Part shown: positions 1-7,855 of the stretch, one piece after another
How the letters are laid out: the number at the start of each line of letters is the position of its first letter
Numbering within the stretch: position 1 is the stretch's first letter
NCBI RefSeq assembly: GCF_042680125.1
Contig: NZ_JBHTNY010000070.1
From: Robinsoniella peoriensis
GTDB lineage: Bacteria > Bacillota > Clostridia > Lachnospirales > Lachnospiraceae
Reading direction: 5' to 3' (one strand)
Length of the DNA stretch: 22,423 nt
Position numbers and translations under genes: made by a program
Notes under the pieces: generated by a model
The model's input: the letters and a program-made list of their open reading frames with translations, nothing else
Database searches by the model: none
Told to the model about the DNA's origin: nothing

Positions 1-30
1 TAAGCCTTCCAAACGCCTGCCATGGTCCGC

Positions 31-105
31 CCCCTTCTCTTTCCGCGCACTACTTCAATCTACAAAGCGTCCCCTTACTCAACTAAACCCAATTCAAGAA
101 ATTGT
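31..105 (-). repeat. Left copy of a diverged inverted repeat
   Basis: Read on the minus strand, positions 61-90 give GGGTTTAGTTGAG, one extra T, then AAGGGGACGCTTTGTA. The same string without the extra T occurs on the plus strand at 22306-22334. Weaker similarity continues outward on both sides, including a shared CGGAAAG. The two copies face in opposite directions and bracket the window. The repeat lies directly upstream of the FliB-like gene and accounts for the poor-looking N-terminal extension that could be read there. It could be a dispersed element of the genome; only these copies can be seen. Confidence 0.6.
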
Positions 106-141
106 CCGCTGTATTACCAGAGGTTACAGAAAGGAAAAAAT

Positions 142-1311
142 ATGCAATATACAATTCCACACTATTTCAAAAAATTCCAATGCACTGCATCTGCATGTCC
201 GGACACCTGTTGTGCCGGCTGGGAAATTGTCATCGATGAAAAAACGGTAAAGAAATATAAAAAGACAAAAGGTTCCTTCGGTAACCGCCTGCACAATTCC
301 ATAGATTGGCAGAACACGGTTTTTAAGCAGTATCAGCACCGTTGTGAATTTTTAAATGAAGATAACTTGTGTGATATTTATAAAGAAGCAGGACCTGCAA
401 TGTTATGCAAAACTTGCCGTACTTATCCCAGACATATTGAAGAATATGAAGGCTTACGAGAAATATCGCTGTCCCTTTCCTGTCCGCCTTCAGCTGAATT
501 GATACTTGGCTGTAAAGAGCCGGTACGGTTTCTAACAAAAGAAAAAGAAAATATTTCTGAAGAATATGAGGATTTTGATTTTTTACTGTTTACTAAGTTA
601 ATGGATGCAAGAGATGCCATAATTCATATCCTGCAGAGCCGTAATCTGGACTGTACTATCCGAATGGCTATGGTACTGGCTTTTAGCCACGACTTGCAGA
701 CCCGTATAGAACATGACCAGCTTTTCTCTATGGATGAACTGATCACCCGATATCAGAGTGAAAAAGCTATATGCTTTTTCCAAAAAAAACAGAAAGAATA
801 TGAAAACCGGGCAGAAAAACGCTGTTTCGAAATGAAAAAAATGTTTCACATATTTGATCAATTAGAAATATTAAGGAAAGACTGGCCGGAATTTGTAAGC
901 AGCAGTCTGAGCAGTCTCTTTGATGATGGTGCCTCTGCCTATCAAAAAAACCGCAGCAAATTCCAGGAAAACGCCGGATATAAAAGCAATACACACAATA
1001 CCTGGGAGAACTGGTGCGAACAATTAATGGTTTATTTTATATTCACCTATTTCTGCGGTGCAGTATATGACCGTGAAGCCTATTCCAAAATGAAATTAGC
1101 GGTAGTAAGTACCTTGTTGATTCAGGAGTTGGCTCAGGCTCTGTGGCAAAAACAGGACGAAAAGCTCAGCTTTAAGGATTTTACGCGAACGGCGCAGAGA
1201 TTCTCACGGGAAATAGAACATTCTGATTCAAATCTCAACCGGTTGGAAGATATTTTCTCTGTAGAAGAGACTTATGATCTGGAAAATTTGTTGCTTTGTA
1301 TTTTTAATTAA
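142..1311 (+). CDS. fliB: FliB-like cysteine-rich protein (flagellin lysine-N-methylase family)
   Basis: The protein has 389 residues and starts at the ATG at 142, preceded by AGAAAGG. An earlier in-frame ATG at 22 would add 40 residues read from a repeat and is not credible. The N-terminus has C14, C19, C23, C24 and W27 (motif CPDTCCAGW), followed by C68, C77, C89 and C92 with the string CKTCRTYPR. This is the CxxxCxxxCC arrangement of the YkgJ/FliB families, expected to bind a metal or Fe-S centre. The rest is helical and lacks recognisable motifs. In flagellated bacteria FliB methylates lysines of flagellin, but no flagellar gene is in the window, so the substrate is open. Many non-motile Clostridia carry such proteins. 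No terminator is seen before the next promoter. Confidence 0.75.
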   Translation: MQYTIPHYFKKFQCTASACPDTCCAGWEIVIDEKTVKKYKKTKGSFGNRLHNSIDWQNTVFKQYQHRCEFLNEDNLCDIYKEAGPAMLCKTCRTYPRHIEEYEGLREISLSLSCPPSAELILGCKEPVRFLTKEKENISEEYEDFDFLLFTKLMDARDAIIHILQSRNLDCTIRMAMVLAFSHDLQTRIEHDQLFSMDELITRYQSEKAICFFQKKQKEYENRAEKRCFEMKKMFHIFDQLEILRKDWPEFVSSSLSSLFDDGASAYQKNRSKFQENAGYKSNTHNTWENWCEQLMVYFIFTYFCGAVYDREAYSKMKLAVVSTLLIQELAQALWQKQDEKLSFKDFTRTAQRFSREIEHSDSNLNRLEDIFSVEETYDLENLLLCIFN

Positions 1312-1330
1312 AAATATTTCAAAAATATAC

Positions 1331-1359
1331 TTGACTTTAAAAATATGGTAAGTTATACT
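1331..1359 (+). promoter_or_regulatory. Sigma-A promoter of the leader/ABC exporter unit
   Basis: TTGACT (1331-1336) and TATACT (1354-1359) are separated by exactly 17 bp. This is a near-consensus housekeeping promoter. It lies about 50 bp upstream of the leader ORF, and no equally good promoter lies between the downstream terminator and the first ABC gene. Confidence 0.8.
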
Positions 1360-1401
1360 AATTAAACAATTTGCTTAAAAAATAAAAAAATTAATGAAAG
1401 G

Positions 1402-1502
1402 AGGCAGGCAAAATGAGAAACTTTAGATTTATTAAAACGTTATTAAATGAACGTATAGCTATCAATAACAAGTTGAATAATCAGCGGACATTTTGCCTGC
1501 CT
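1402..1502 (+). promoter_or_regulatory. 14-bp inverted repeat enclosing the leader ORF
   Basis: AGGCAGGCAAAATG (1402-1415) is perfectly complementary to CATTTTGCCTGCCT (1489-1502). The left arm covers the end of the ribosome binding site and the ATG at 1413; the right arm covers codons 26-30 of the same ORF. In RNA this would close a loop of 73 nt and hide the start codon. Translation of the ORF would have to melt it. Confidence 0.75.
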
Positions 1503-1511
1503 TTTCAATGA
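1413..1511 (+). CDS. Leader peptide, 32 residues, upstream of the ABC exporter
   Basis: A perfect AAAGGAGG at 1397-1404 precedes ATG at 1413. The reading frame gives a basic peptide starting MRNFRFIKTLLNERI and ending RTFCLPFQ. I do not recognise it in any named family. The ORF lies 3' of a strong promoter and 5' of an intrinsic terminator, which is followed by a multidrug-type ABC exporter. The same layout (promoter, short leader ORF, terminator, heterodimeric ABC exporter) is known for bmrB-bmrCD of Bacillus subtilis, where stalled translation of the leader controls transcription of the transporter. The role here is inference. It may instead be a chance ORF in a regulatory RNA, but the ribosome binding site argues for real translation. 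Confidence 0.6.
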   Translation: MRNFRFIKTLLNERIAINNKLNNQRTFCLPFQ

Positions 1512-1590
1512 ATATCGTTTTCTTAATGGAGCAGTATGCCTGTTGAGATGTCATTGCGTAAGCACGATAGGAATAGAATAAGGACAGTTA

Positions 1591-1624
1591 AAAAGCGCCT
1601 CTGGTCATTCAGAGGCGCTTTTTT
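1591..1624 (+). terminator. Intrinsic terminator / attenuator before the ABC exporter
   Basis: AAAAGCGCCTCTG (1591-1603) pairs with CAGAGGCGCTTTT (1610-1622) around a 6-nt loop, and six T follow the GC-rich stem. It sits between the leader ORF and the first ABC gene, 74 bp before the latter's ATG. It is a candidate attenuator. Confidence 0.85.
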
Positions 1625-1697
1625 GCTGTGTCGGAAACGGCACAAAATACAGTAACTATTTACATAACAACGAAAAGTATGGAGGGGAAACAGAATT

Positions 1698-3527
1698 ATG
1701 GAAAGGAATAAAACAGGAAAAGTGCGCCTGATCGCCCGATTCCTGAAAGGAAATCTGCACCTGTTTGTATTTGCATTGGCATTTTCAATGCTGAATACCG
1801 TTTTTAACTCATTAACACCTCAAATTGTCCGAATCTCTGTCGACTCGGTTATCGGTGGCGCAGACTGGCAGCTGCCGGGGTGGCTGATAGAGTTTCTGCA
1901 TCTAAAACAGCTGCAGAGCTCTGGAGGAAAGGCTTTACTTGCTGCGGCTGCGGCCGTTATGGTAACTGCAGTGATGTCCGGTATTTGCAGTTACTTCAGC
2001 AAAATGGGCATTGCCAAAGGATCGGAGTCTTTTGTAAAAAGTATCCGGGACCAATTATATGCCCATATACAAAAGCTGCCATTCTCCTGGCATGTGAAGC
2101 ATCAGACAGGCGAAATTATTCAGCGATGCACCTCTGACGTGGACGTTGTACGAAACTTTGTCTGTAACCAGATGGTAGAAGTGTTTCGTACCAGTTTTTT
2201 AATTATTTTATCTATGGGGATTATGTTTTCTATGAATGTGAAAATATCTCTGGTGGCTCTTTGCTTTATCCCTGTTATAATGGGATATTCCGGATTTTTC
2301 TATTCCAAGATCGCCAAAAGATTCCTAAAAGCTGATGAAGCGGAAGGAGAGTTATCCAGTGTTGTTCAGGAAAATCTCACCGGTGTTCGGGTAGTAAGGG
2401 CATTTGGCCGAGAAAAATTTGAAATTGACCGGTTTGATCAAAAGAATGAGGCATTTTCCAGCCTGTGGATCCGCCTGGGCCGCCTGATGAGTGCTTACTG
2501 GGGAATCGGAGACTTGATCACAGGACTTCAAATTCTTACTGTAATCTGCGTTGGAGTTGTAGTGGCTGTAAACGGTCAGATAACACTTGGAGAATTCCTG
2601 GCATTTGTTTCTTATAATGCTACCATGGTCTGGCCGGTAAGGGGACTTGGACGAATTCTATCCGAAATGAGTAAAGCCGGTGTATCCATAGAGCGAGTAG
2701 CTTATATACTGGATGCCAAAGAGGAGCAGGACAGCCCAAGCGTAGAAAACGGGCCTATGGACAGAGACATTCATTTTGAACAGATTAACTTTTCCTACGG
2801 TACAGGTTATCCTATTTTAAAAAATGTTGATTTTACTATACCGGCAGGCACTACCTTTGCCATTCTGGGCGGAACCGGAAGCGGCAAATCTACTCTGATG
2901 CATCTGTTGAACAGGCTTTATGACCTGCCGGAAGAATCCGGCAAGATTACCATTGGGGGCAAGGACATTGCCAAGATGAGCCGGGAGTACCTGCGCAAAA
3001 ATATCGGTATGGTTTTGCAGGAACCATTTTTATTCTCCAGGGCAATTCATGAGAATATCGCAATTGCCAACGAAGATGTCTGTCATGAGTCCATCCGGGA
3101 AGCAGCGCGGATTGCATGTGTAGATGAAGCAATCCAGCATTTTCACAAAGGATATGACACCATTGTAGGCGAGCGCGGTGTTACGTTGTCCGGAGGACAG
3201 AAACAAAGGGTTGCAATTGCTCGTATGCTGATGCAGAACGCACCAATCATGGTATTTGATGACTCTCTTTCAGCCGTCGATGCCGAGACAGATGCCAAAA
3301 TCCGGGAGGCATTACAGGACCAGATGGGAAAAGCTACCGTTATCTTAATATCACATCGTATAACAACACTGATGCAGGCAGACTGCATTCTGGTACTGGA
3401 TGACGGCAGTGTGGCACAAATGGGAACTCATGAGGAATTGATTGCACAAGAAGGTATTTACAAAAACATTTATGATATACAGATGAACAATGATGATCGT
3501 CTGTTACTGGAAGGAGGGGCAATATGA
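1698..3527 (+). CDS. ABC exporter half-transporter, degenerate-ATPase subunit (BmrC/YheI-like)
   Basis: This 609-residue protein has an N-terminal six-helix type I exporter domain (about residues 20-310) and a C-terminal ATPase. Visible motifs are Walker A GGTGSGKST (391-399), signature LSGGQ (497-501), Walker B ending D521 and H-loop H553. The catalytic glutamate after Walker B is replaced by aspartate (D522 in VFDDSLSAVD). This is the usual mark of the inactive-site partner in heterodimeric exporters such as BmrC or LmrC. Start: ATG at 1698 with GGAGGGG upstream. Its stop overlaps the ATG of the next gene by 4 bases (ATGA), so the two are translated together and should form one membrane complex exporting drugs or lipophilic compounds. 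Expression probably depends on read-through of the terminator at 1591-1624. Substrate cannot be told from sequence. Confidence 0.9.
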   Translation: MERNKTGKVRLIARFLKGNLHLFVFALAFSMLNTVFNSLTPQIVRISVDSVIGGADWQLPGWLIEFLHLKQLQSSGGKALLAAAAAVMVTAVMSGICSYFSKMGIAKGSESFVKSIRDQLYAHIQKLPFSWHVKHQTGEIIQRCTSDVDVVRNFVCNQMVEVFRTSFLIILSMGIMFSMNVKISLVALCFIPVIMGYSGFFYSKIAKRFLKADEAEGELSSVVQENLTGVRVVRAFGREKFEIDRFDQKNEAFSSLWIRLGRLMSAYWGIGDLITGLQILTVICVGVVVAVNGQITLGEFLAFVSYNATMVWPVRGLGRILSEMSKAGVSIERVAYILDAKEEQDSPSVENGPMDRDIHFEQINFSYGTGYPILKNVDFTIPAGTTFAILGGTGSGKSTLMHLLNRLYDLPEESGKITIGGKDIAKMSREYLRKNIGMVLQEPFLFSRAIHENIAIANEDVCHESIREAARIACVDEAIQHFHKGYDTIVGERGVTLSGGQKQRVAIARMLMQNAPIMVFDDSLSAVDAETDAKIREALQDQMGKATVILISHRITTLMQADCILVLDDGSVAQMGTHEELIAQEGIYKNIYDIQMNNDDRLLLEGGAI

Positions 3528-5347
3528 GCTACGAAGAGCAGGAATTTACAAAATCATTTGATATAAAGATCTGGAAAAAGATCCTGCCGTTTCTAAAACC
3601 ATATAAAAAGATTTTTATCATGATCATCGCACTGAATGTATTCTGCTCACTGGTAGATATTGCACTGCCATTATTTCAGCGCTATGCCATTGATCATTTC
3701 ATTGAAGAAAAAACCGTTGACGGTATTATAGGATTTGGTGTAGTTTACGCAATCGTAATCCTGCTTCAGACCCTGAGTGTTATATTCTTTACCAGAGGTA
3801 ATATGAAAGTAGAAATGAAAGTGGGCAGAGACTTAAAAAAGGCTTGCTTCGTACATCTGCAGACATTATCTTTTTCTTATTACAACGTAACGCCGGTTGG
3901 ATATATTCTGGCAAGAGTCATGAGTGATACTAACCGTATCGCCGGACTGGTAGCCTGGAACCTGATTGATGTTCTATGGGCATCCACATATGTATTCGGA
4001 GTATTTATAGCCATGTTGATTCTGAACTGGCAGCTTGCCCTGCTGGTTATACTGATCGTTCCTGTAATTGCCCTGCTGACCGTATATTTTCAGAATAAGA
4101 TTCTAAACTGGAACCGGAAGGTCCGTAAGATCAATTCCAAAATTACCGGGGCCTATAACGAAGGAATCATGGGTGCAAAAACATCGAAAACCCTGGTAAT
4201 CGAAGATAAGAATTATGATGATTTTCAGGGGATTACAGAAGAAATGAAAACCTCCGGGGTGCGTGCAGCCAGATTAAGCGCTGTTTATATTCCCCTGGTC
4301 ATGCTGTTCAGCTCTCTGGCAACCGCTATGGTACTGGCTAAAGGCGGTAATATGGTATTAAAAAACCTTTTGATGATCGGAACCCTGTCTGCATTTACAT
4401 CCTATGCGGTAGGAATCTTCGAACCGATACAGCAGCTCGCCAGAAATATTGCAGATATTATCTCGGTACAGGCAAATATTGAACGGGTTACCGGTTTATT
4501 AGATCAGGAACCTCAGATCGTTGATTCGAAAGAAATCACAGACAAATATGGGGATTCCTTCTATCCTAAAAAAGAAAACTGGGAAACACTTCATGGAGAA
4601 ATTGAATTTAAAGATGTTTCCTTTCATTATCCGGATGGTAACGAAGAAGTACTAAGCCATTTTAACCTGAAGATTCCGGAAGGAACCACCGTTGCCATAG
4701 TGGGAGAGACCGGTGCCGGTAAAAGTACCCTGGTGAATCTGGCGTGCCGCTTCTTTGAACCAACCGAAGGAAAAATACTGATAGACGGGAAAGATTACCG
4801 GGAACGCAGCCAGTTATGGCTGCACAGCAACATCGGATATGTCCTGCAAAATCCCCACTTGTTCTCAGGTACCGTCATGGAAAATATCCGCTATGGAAAT
4901 TTAGAAGCAACTGATAAGCAGGTAATTGCTGCCGCAAAGGCTGTATCGGCCGATCTTGTGGTGGATAAGCTGGAAAATGGATATCAAAGCGATGTAGGAG
5001 AAGGCGGTGACCGCCTGTCCACTGGCGAAAAACAACTGATCTCTTTCGCCCGGGCAGTATTGGCGGATCCCAGAATCTTTGTATTGGACGAAGCAACTTC
5101 TTCCATTGATACCCAGACAGAACAATTGATTCAAAATGCTACAATGCAGCTGCTTAACGGAAGAACTTCTTTTTTAATAGCCCACAGGCTGTCTACAATT
5201 CGCAAAGCGGATGTGATTCTGGTAGTAAAAGACGGTAAAATTATTGAACAGGGAAAACATTTGGAGCTGCTAAAACAGAAGGGATATTATCATGACCTTT
5301 ACAGTAAACAATTCCAGGAAGAATCTTCCCGAAAAGTATTAGCGTAA
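3524..5347 (+). CDS. ABC exporter half-transporter, catalytic subunit (BmrD/YheH-like)
   Basis: This 607-residue partner of the preceding gene overlaps it by ATGA, with AAGGAGGGG as binding site. The membrane domain spans about residues 20-320; the ATPase has Walker A GETGAGKST (394-402), Walker B FVLDE with D522 and catalytic E523, and H554. Its signature is LSTGE (498-502) rather than LSGGQ. In type I exporters each ATP site is built from Walker A/B of one subunit and the signature of the other. The defective Walker B of the first subunit therefore pairs with this altered signature, giving one degenerate and one intact site. This is the classic asymmetric heterodimer, as in BmrCD, LmrCD and TM287/288. 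A terminator follows directly. Confidence 0.9.
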   Translation: MSYEEQEFTKSFDIKIWKKILPFLKPYKKIFIMIIALNVFCSLVDIALPLFQRYAIDHFIEEKTVDGIIGFGVVYAIVILLQTLSVIFFTRGNMKVEMKVGRDLKKACFVHLQTLSFSYYNVTPVGYILARVMSDTNRIAGLVAWNLIDVLWASTYVFGVFIAMLILNWQLALLVILIVPVIALLTVYFQNKILNWNRKVRKINSKITGAYNEGIMGAKTSKTLVIEDKNYDDFQGITEEMKTSGVRAARLSAVYIPLVMLFSSLATAMVLAKGGNMVLKNLLMIGTLSAFTSYAVGIFEPIQQLARNIADIISVQANIERVTGLLDQEPQIVDSKEITDKYGDSFYPKKENWETLHGEIEFKDVSFHYPDGNEEVLSHFNLKIPEGTTVAIVGETGAGKSTLVNLACRFFEPTEGKILIDGKDYRERSQLWLHSNIGYVLQNPHLFSGTVMENIRYGNLEATDKQVIAAAKAVSADLVVDKLENGYQSDVGEGGDRLSTGEKQLISFARAVLADPRIFVLDEATSSIDTQTEQLIQNATMQLLNGRTSFLIAHRLSTIRKADVILVVKDGKIIEQGKHLELLKQKGYYHDLYSKQFQEESSRKVLA

Positions 5348-5353
5348 AGATTT

Positions 5354-5382
5354 GGGGCTGAATAATTCAGCCTCATTTTTTA
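5354..5382 (+). terminator. Terminator of the ABC exporter operon
   Basis: GGGGCTGAA (5354-5362) pairs with TTCAGCCTC (5366-5374, one G-T pair) around a TAA loop, followed by ATTTTTTAT. Confidence 0.85.
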
Positions 5383-5403
5383 TACATAAATTTACCAATA
5401 TAT

Positions 5404-5418
5404 CAATAATAATTATCA
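5404..5418 (+). promoter_or_regulatory. Fur/PerR-like box upstream of ahpC
   Basis: CAATAAT-A-ATTATCA matches the 7-1-7 Fur-family consensus TGATAATNATTATCA at 12 of 14 positions, and the PerR form TTATAATNATTATAA at 11 of 14. It lies 15 bp upstream of the ahpC -35 box. PerR control of peroxiredoxin operons is well known in Bacillota, so a peroxide-responsive operator is plausible. AT-rich sequence makes chance matches easier. Confidence 0.45.
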
Positions 5419-5433
5419 TTATTAAAATATTCA

Positions 5434-5462
5434 TTGACTAAGATACTAACTTGTGATAGAAT
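5434..5462 (+). promoter_or_regulatory. Promoter of the ahpC operon
   Basis: TTGACT (5434-5439), a 17-bp spacer and TAGAAT (5457-5462), with TG one base before the -10 (extended -10). Start of transcription is expected near 5469, leaving a leader of about 100 nt. Confidence 0.8.
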
Positions 5463-5487
5463 GCAATCAAGTTAGCAATAACTAACT
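5446..5487 (+). repeat. CTAACT/AGTTAG half-sites around the ahpC -10
   Basis: CTAACTTG (5446-5453) and CAAGTTAG (5468-5475) form a perfect 8-bp inverted repeat that encloses the -10 box, and a third half-site CTAACT follows at 5482-5487. Start-to-start distances are 24 and 12 bp. The position suggests an operator, or a 5' hairpin in the transcript; no binding protein can be named. Confidence 0.4.
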
Positions 5488-5572
5488 ACAACAATTAATA
5501 AGATCAGCAATTTTTGGAATACTACAAGCTGACAATAATTTTAAATATGAAAATCTAAGGAGGAAACAAATT

Positions 5573-6136
5573 ATGTCATTAATCGGAAGAGAAGTAAGTG
5601 ATTTTAAAGTACAGGCATACGTAGGAGGAGAATTTAAGGAAGTAAGTAAAAGTAATATTATGGGAAAATGGTCGGTATTCTTTTTCTATCCTGCAGATTT
5701 TACCTTTGTGTGCCCCACAGAGTTAGAAGATCTGGCTAATAAATACCAGGATTTTAAAAATATCAACTGTGAAATCTACTCAGTATCCTGTGACACCCAT
5801 TTTGTTCATAAGGCATGGCATGATGCTTCAAAAACAATTCAAAAAATCCAGTATCCTATGCTGGCTGATCCCACTGGGACTTTAACCAGAGATTTTGATG
5901 TCATGATTGAAGAAGATGGACTGGCTGAACGCGGCAGCTTCATTGTAAATCCGGAAGGAAAAATCGTTGCATATGAAGTAATCGCAGGAAACGTAGGACG
6001 TAATGCCGATGAGTTATTCCGCCGGGTTCAGGCATCCCAGTTCGTTGCAGAACATGGCGATCAGGTGTGCCCTGCAAAATGGCAGCCAGGTGCAGAAACA
6101 CTGAAACCAAGCCTGGAGCTTGTAGGACTGATTTAA
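5573..6136 (+). CDS. ahpC: Peroxiredoxin AhpC, typical 2-Cys
   Basis: This 187-residue cytosolic peroxidase reduces hydrogen peroxide and organic hydroperoxides. Peroxidatic C47 lies in FTFVCPTE with the conserved P40 and T44 before it; resolving C166 lies in VCPAKWQPG. Both positions equal those of enteric AhpC counted with the start Met, so this is the full-length typical 2-Cys form that works as a dimer or decamer. Start ATG has AAGGAGG 10 bases upstream. The electron donor is almost certainly the next gene, which begins one base after this stop and carries an AhpF-type disulfide domain. A strong extended -10 promoter with a Fur/PerR-like box lies upstream, fitting induction by peroxide. 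Confidence 0.95.
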   Translation: MSLIGREVSDFKVQAYVGGEFKEVSKSNIMGKWSVFFFYPADFTFVCPTELEDLANKYQDFKNINCEIYSVSCDTHFVHKAWHDASKTIQKIQYPMLADPTGTLTRDFDVMIEEDGLAERGSFIVNPEGKIVAYEVIAGNVGRNADELFRRVQASQFVAEHGDQVCPAKWQPGAETLKPSLELVGLI

Positions 6137-6137
6137 T

Positions 6138-7790
6138 ATGGAAGAGTTATATGATGTAATTATAGTAGGCGGAGGGCCGGCAGGCCTCTCTGCCGCTATC
6201 TATATGGCGCGCGCTAGATACCGGACACTGATAATAGAAAAAGAAAAATTTGGCGGACAGATAACCATTACTTCAGAAGTAGTGAACTATCCCGGCATAC
6301 CCAGTATCAGCGGCAGTGAATTGACCGAAGGAATGCGAAAACAAGCAGAAGCATTTGGTGCAGAATTTCTTCTGGCAAATGTGGAACAATTAGATTTGAA
6401 TGAAGATATCAAAAGGGTTAAAACTGACCGGGGAGAGAAACGGGCCCTGGGTATTATACTTGCAACCGGCGCATCTCCCAGAAAAATCGGTTTCCCAGGC
6501 GAACAGGAGTTTCAGGGCCGAGGGGTCGCTTACTGTGCTACCTGCGATGGAGAATTTTTTACCGGAAAAGATGTTCTGGTGGCAGGCGGAGGCTTTGCTG
6601 CAGTAGAAGAAGCAATGTTTCTAACCAAATATGCAAGGCAGGTGCTTATTCTGGTACGGGGGGAATCTTTTTCCTGTGCCAAATCAGTTTCAGATGAATT
6701 AGCGAATTACGAAAAGATAAAGGTATTGTTTCATACAGAAATTAAAGAAGCAGGCGGAACAGACAAACTTCAATATGCATTGCTATACAACAGCCAGACC
6801 GGGGAAACCACACGGTTTGAACCGGAGGACGGCAGTTCTTTTGGTATCTTTGTATTTGCAGGGTATGCCCCCGCAAACAGCCTGTTCAAAGATATTGTTG
6901 ATATAGATGAGCATGGTTATCTGATCACCGATATGAACCATAAAACAAGTATAGACGGTGTTTACGGCGCAGGAGATATCTGCGTAAAAAATTTACGCCA
7001 GGTAGTGACAGCCGTTGCAGACGGCGCCAAAGCCGCTACTTCTCTGGAAAAGTATGTTTCGGAAGTCCATGAGCGAAAAAATATACCACCGATTCCGATG
7101 CCGTTAAAAGCCCACACGAGTGATAGCGCGTCAAGGGAAGCGAATAACCATCCGGAACAGGAAGAATCCCATTCCGATGGAGCATTTATTCCTGCTACCA
7201 TGAGAAGTCAGCTGAAACCTTTATTTGAAAAGTTTACCAGACAGATCCGATTAAAAGCATTTTTGGATCAAACTCCTATATCACGGGAAGCAGAAGGATT
7301 TGTACAGGAAATGGCGGAATTGACTTCCTGGATCGAAACTGAAATCATACAGGATGCAAACATACCACTGACACCGTCCATAGACTTATATGAAAGTTCC
7401 GGATTATCTCTTGGATTCCGGTTTCATGGTGTCCCGGGCGGACACGAATTCAATTCTTTTATTGTAACTTTATATAATGCAGCAGGGCCGGGACAGATGA
7501 TTGATGAGCAGCTATTGGGAAAGATACGGGCTATATCCGAACCGGTTAAAATAGATATTGCCATCTCCTTATCCTGCACAATGTGTCCGGACTTAGTTAT
7601 GGCTGCAGGCAGAATCGCCATTGAGAATGCTAATGTCCAGTGTGATATTTTTGATCTGAATCATTTTCCGAAGCTCAAAGAAGATTATCAGATCATGAGC
7701 GTGCCTTGTATGATAATCAATCAGGAGCATGCTTATTTTGGAAAAAAGAGCATCGAGGAAATTCTTGGTCTTATAGATGAAAACAGTTAA
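6138..7790 (+). CDS. AhpF-type peroxiredoxin reductase with swapped domain order
   Basis: This 550-residue flavoprotein passes electrons from NAD(P)H to AhpC. Residues 1-310 are a thioredoxin reductase: FAD loop GGGPAG (11-16), redox pair C133-A-T-C136, and nucleotide loop GGGFAA (150-155). The HRRxxxR element that binds the NADPH phosphate is absent (LVRGESFSCAKS instead), so NADH is the likelier donor, as in AhpF. A hydrophilic linker (about 310-355) leads to a C-terminal module starting MRSQLKPLFEKF, with C480-T-M-C483. That module resembles the tandem thioredoxin-fold domain found at the N-terminus of enterobacterial AhpF. Domain order is therefore reversed relative to AhpF. It starts one base after the ahpC stop with only a weak binding site, implying translational coupling. 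Confidence 0.9.
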   Translation: MEELYDVIIVGGGPAGLSAAIYMARARYRTLIIEKEKFGGQITITSEVVNYPGIPSISGSELTEGMRKQAEAFGAEFLLANVEQLDLNEDIKRVKTDRGEKRALGIILATGASPRKIGFPGEQEFQGRGVAYCATCDGEFFTGKDVLVAGGGFAAVEEAMFLTKYARQVLILVRGESFSCAKSVSDELANYEKIKVLFHTEIKEAGGTDKLQYALLYNSQTGETTRFEPEDGSSFGIFVFAGYAPANSLFKDIVDIDEHGYLITDMNHKTSIDGVYGAGDICVKNLRQVVTAVADGAKAATSLEKYVSEVHERKNIPPIPMPLKAHTSDSASREANNHPEQEESHSDGAFIPATMRSQLKPLFEKFTRQIRLKAFLDQTPISREAEGFVQEMAELTSWIETEIIQDANIPLTPSIDLYESSGLSLGFRFHGVPGGHEFNSFIVTLYNAAGPGQMIDEQLLGKIRAISEPVKIDIAISLSCTMCPDLVMAAGRIAIENANVQCDIFDLNHFPKLKEDYQIMSVPCMIINQEHAYFGKKSIEEILGLIDENS

Positions 7791-7793
7791 TAT

Positions 7794-7833
7794 ACTGATA
7801 CAGTAATGCCTGGCAGGTTATTACTGTATCAGT
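7794..7833 (+). promoter_or_regulatory. Perfect 14-bp hairpin between the ahpF-like gene and eno
   Basis: ACTGATACAGTAAT (7794-7807) pairs perfectly with ATTACTGTATCAGT (7820-7833) across a 12-nt loop that holds a further CCT/AGG pairing. No T-run follows, so it is not a standard terminator. It begins 4 bp after one stop codon and ends 22 bp before the next ATG. It may be a processing or stability hairpin, a weak terminator or an operator. Confidence 0.6.
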
Positions 7834-7855
7834 TATAGTCAGAAAGAGGTGCGGT

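Noticed and set aside
22..141. In-frame ATG 40 codons upstream of the FliB-like start
   Set aside because: The extension is read from a repeat sequence, has no ribosome binding site and lacks family-like sequence; ATG 142 has AGAAAGG upstream and begins the conserved part.
5468..5487. Possible LytTR operator at ahpC (AAGTTAGCAATAACTAAC resembles the agrB repeat)
   Set aside because: It needs a one-base gap, has no second copy at 21 bp and lies downstream of the -10 box; the inverted CTAACT arrangement explains it better.
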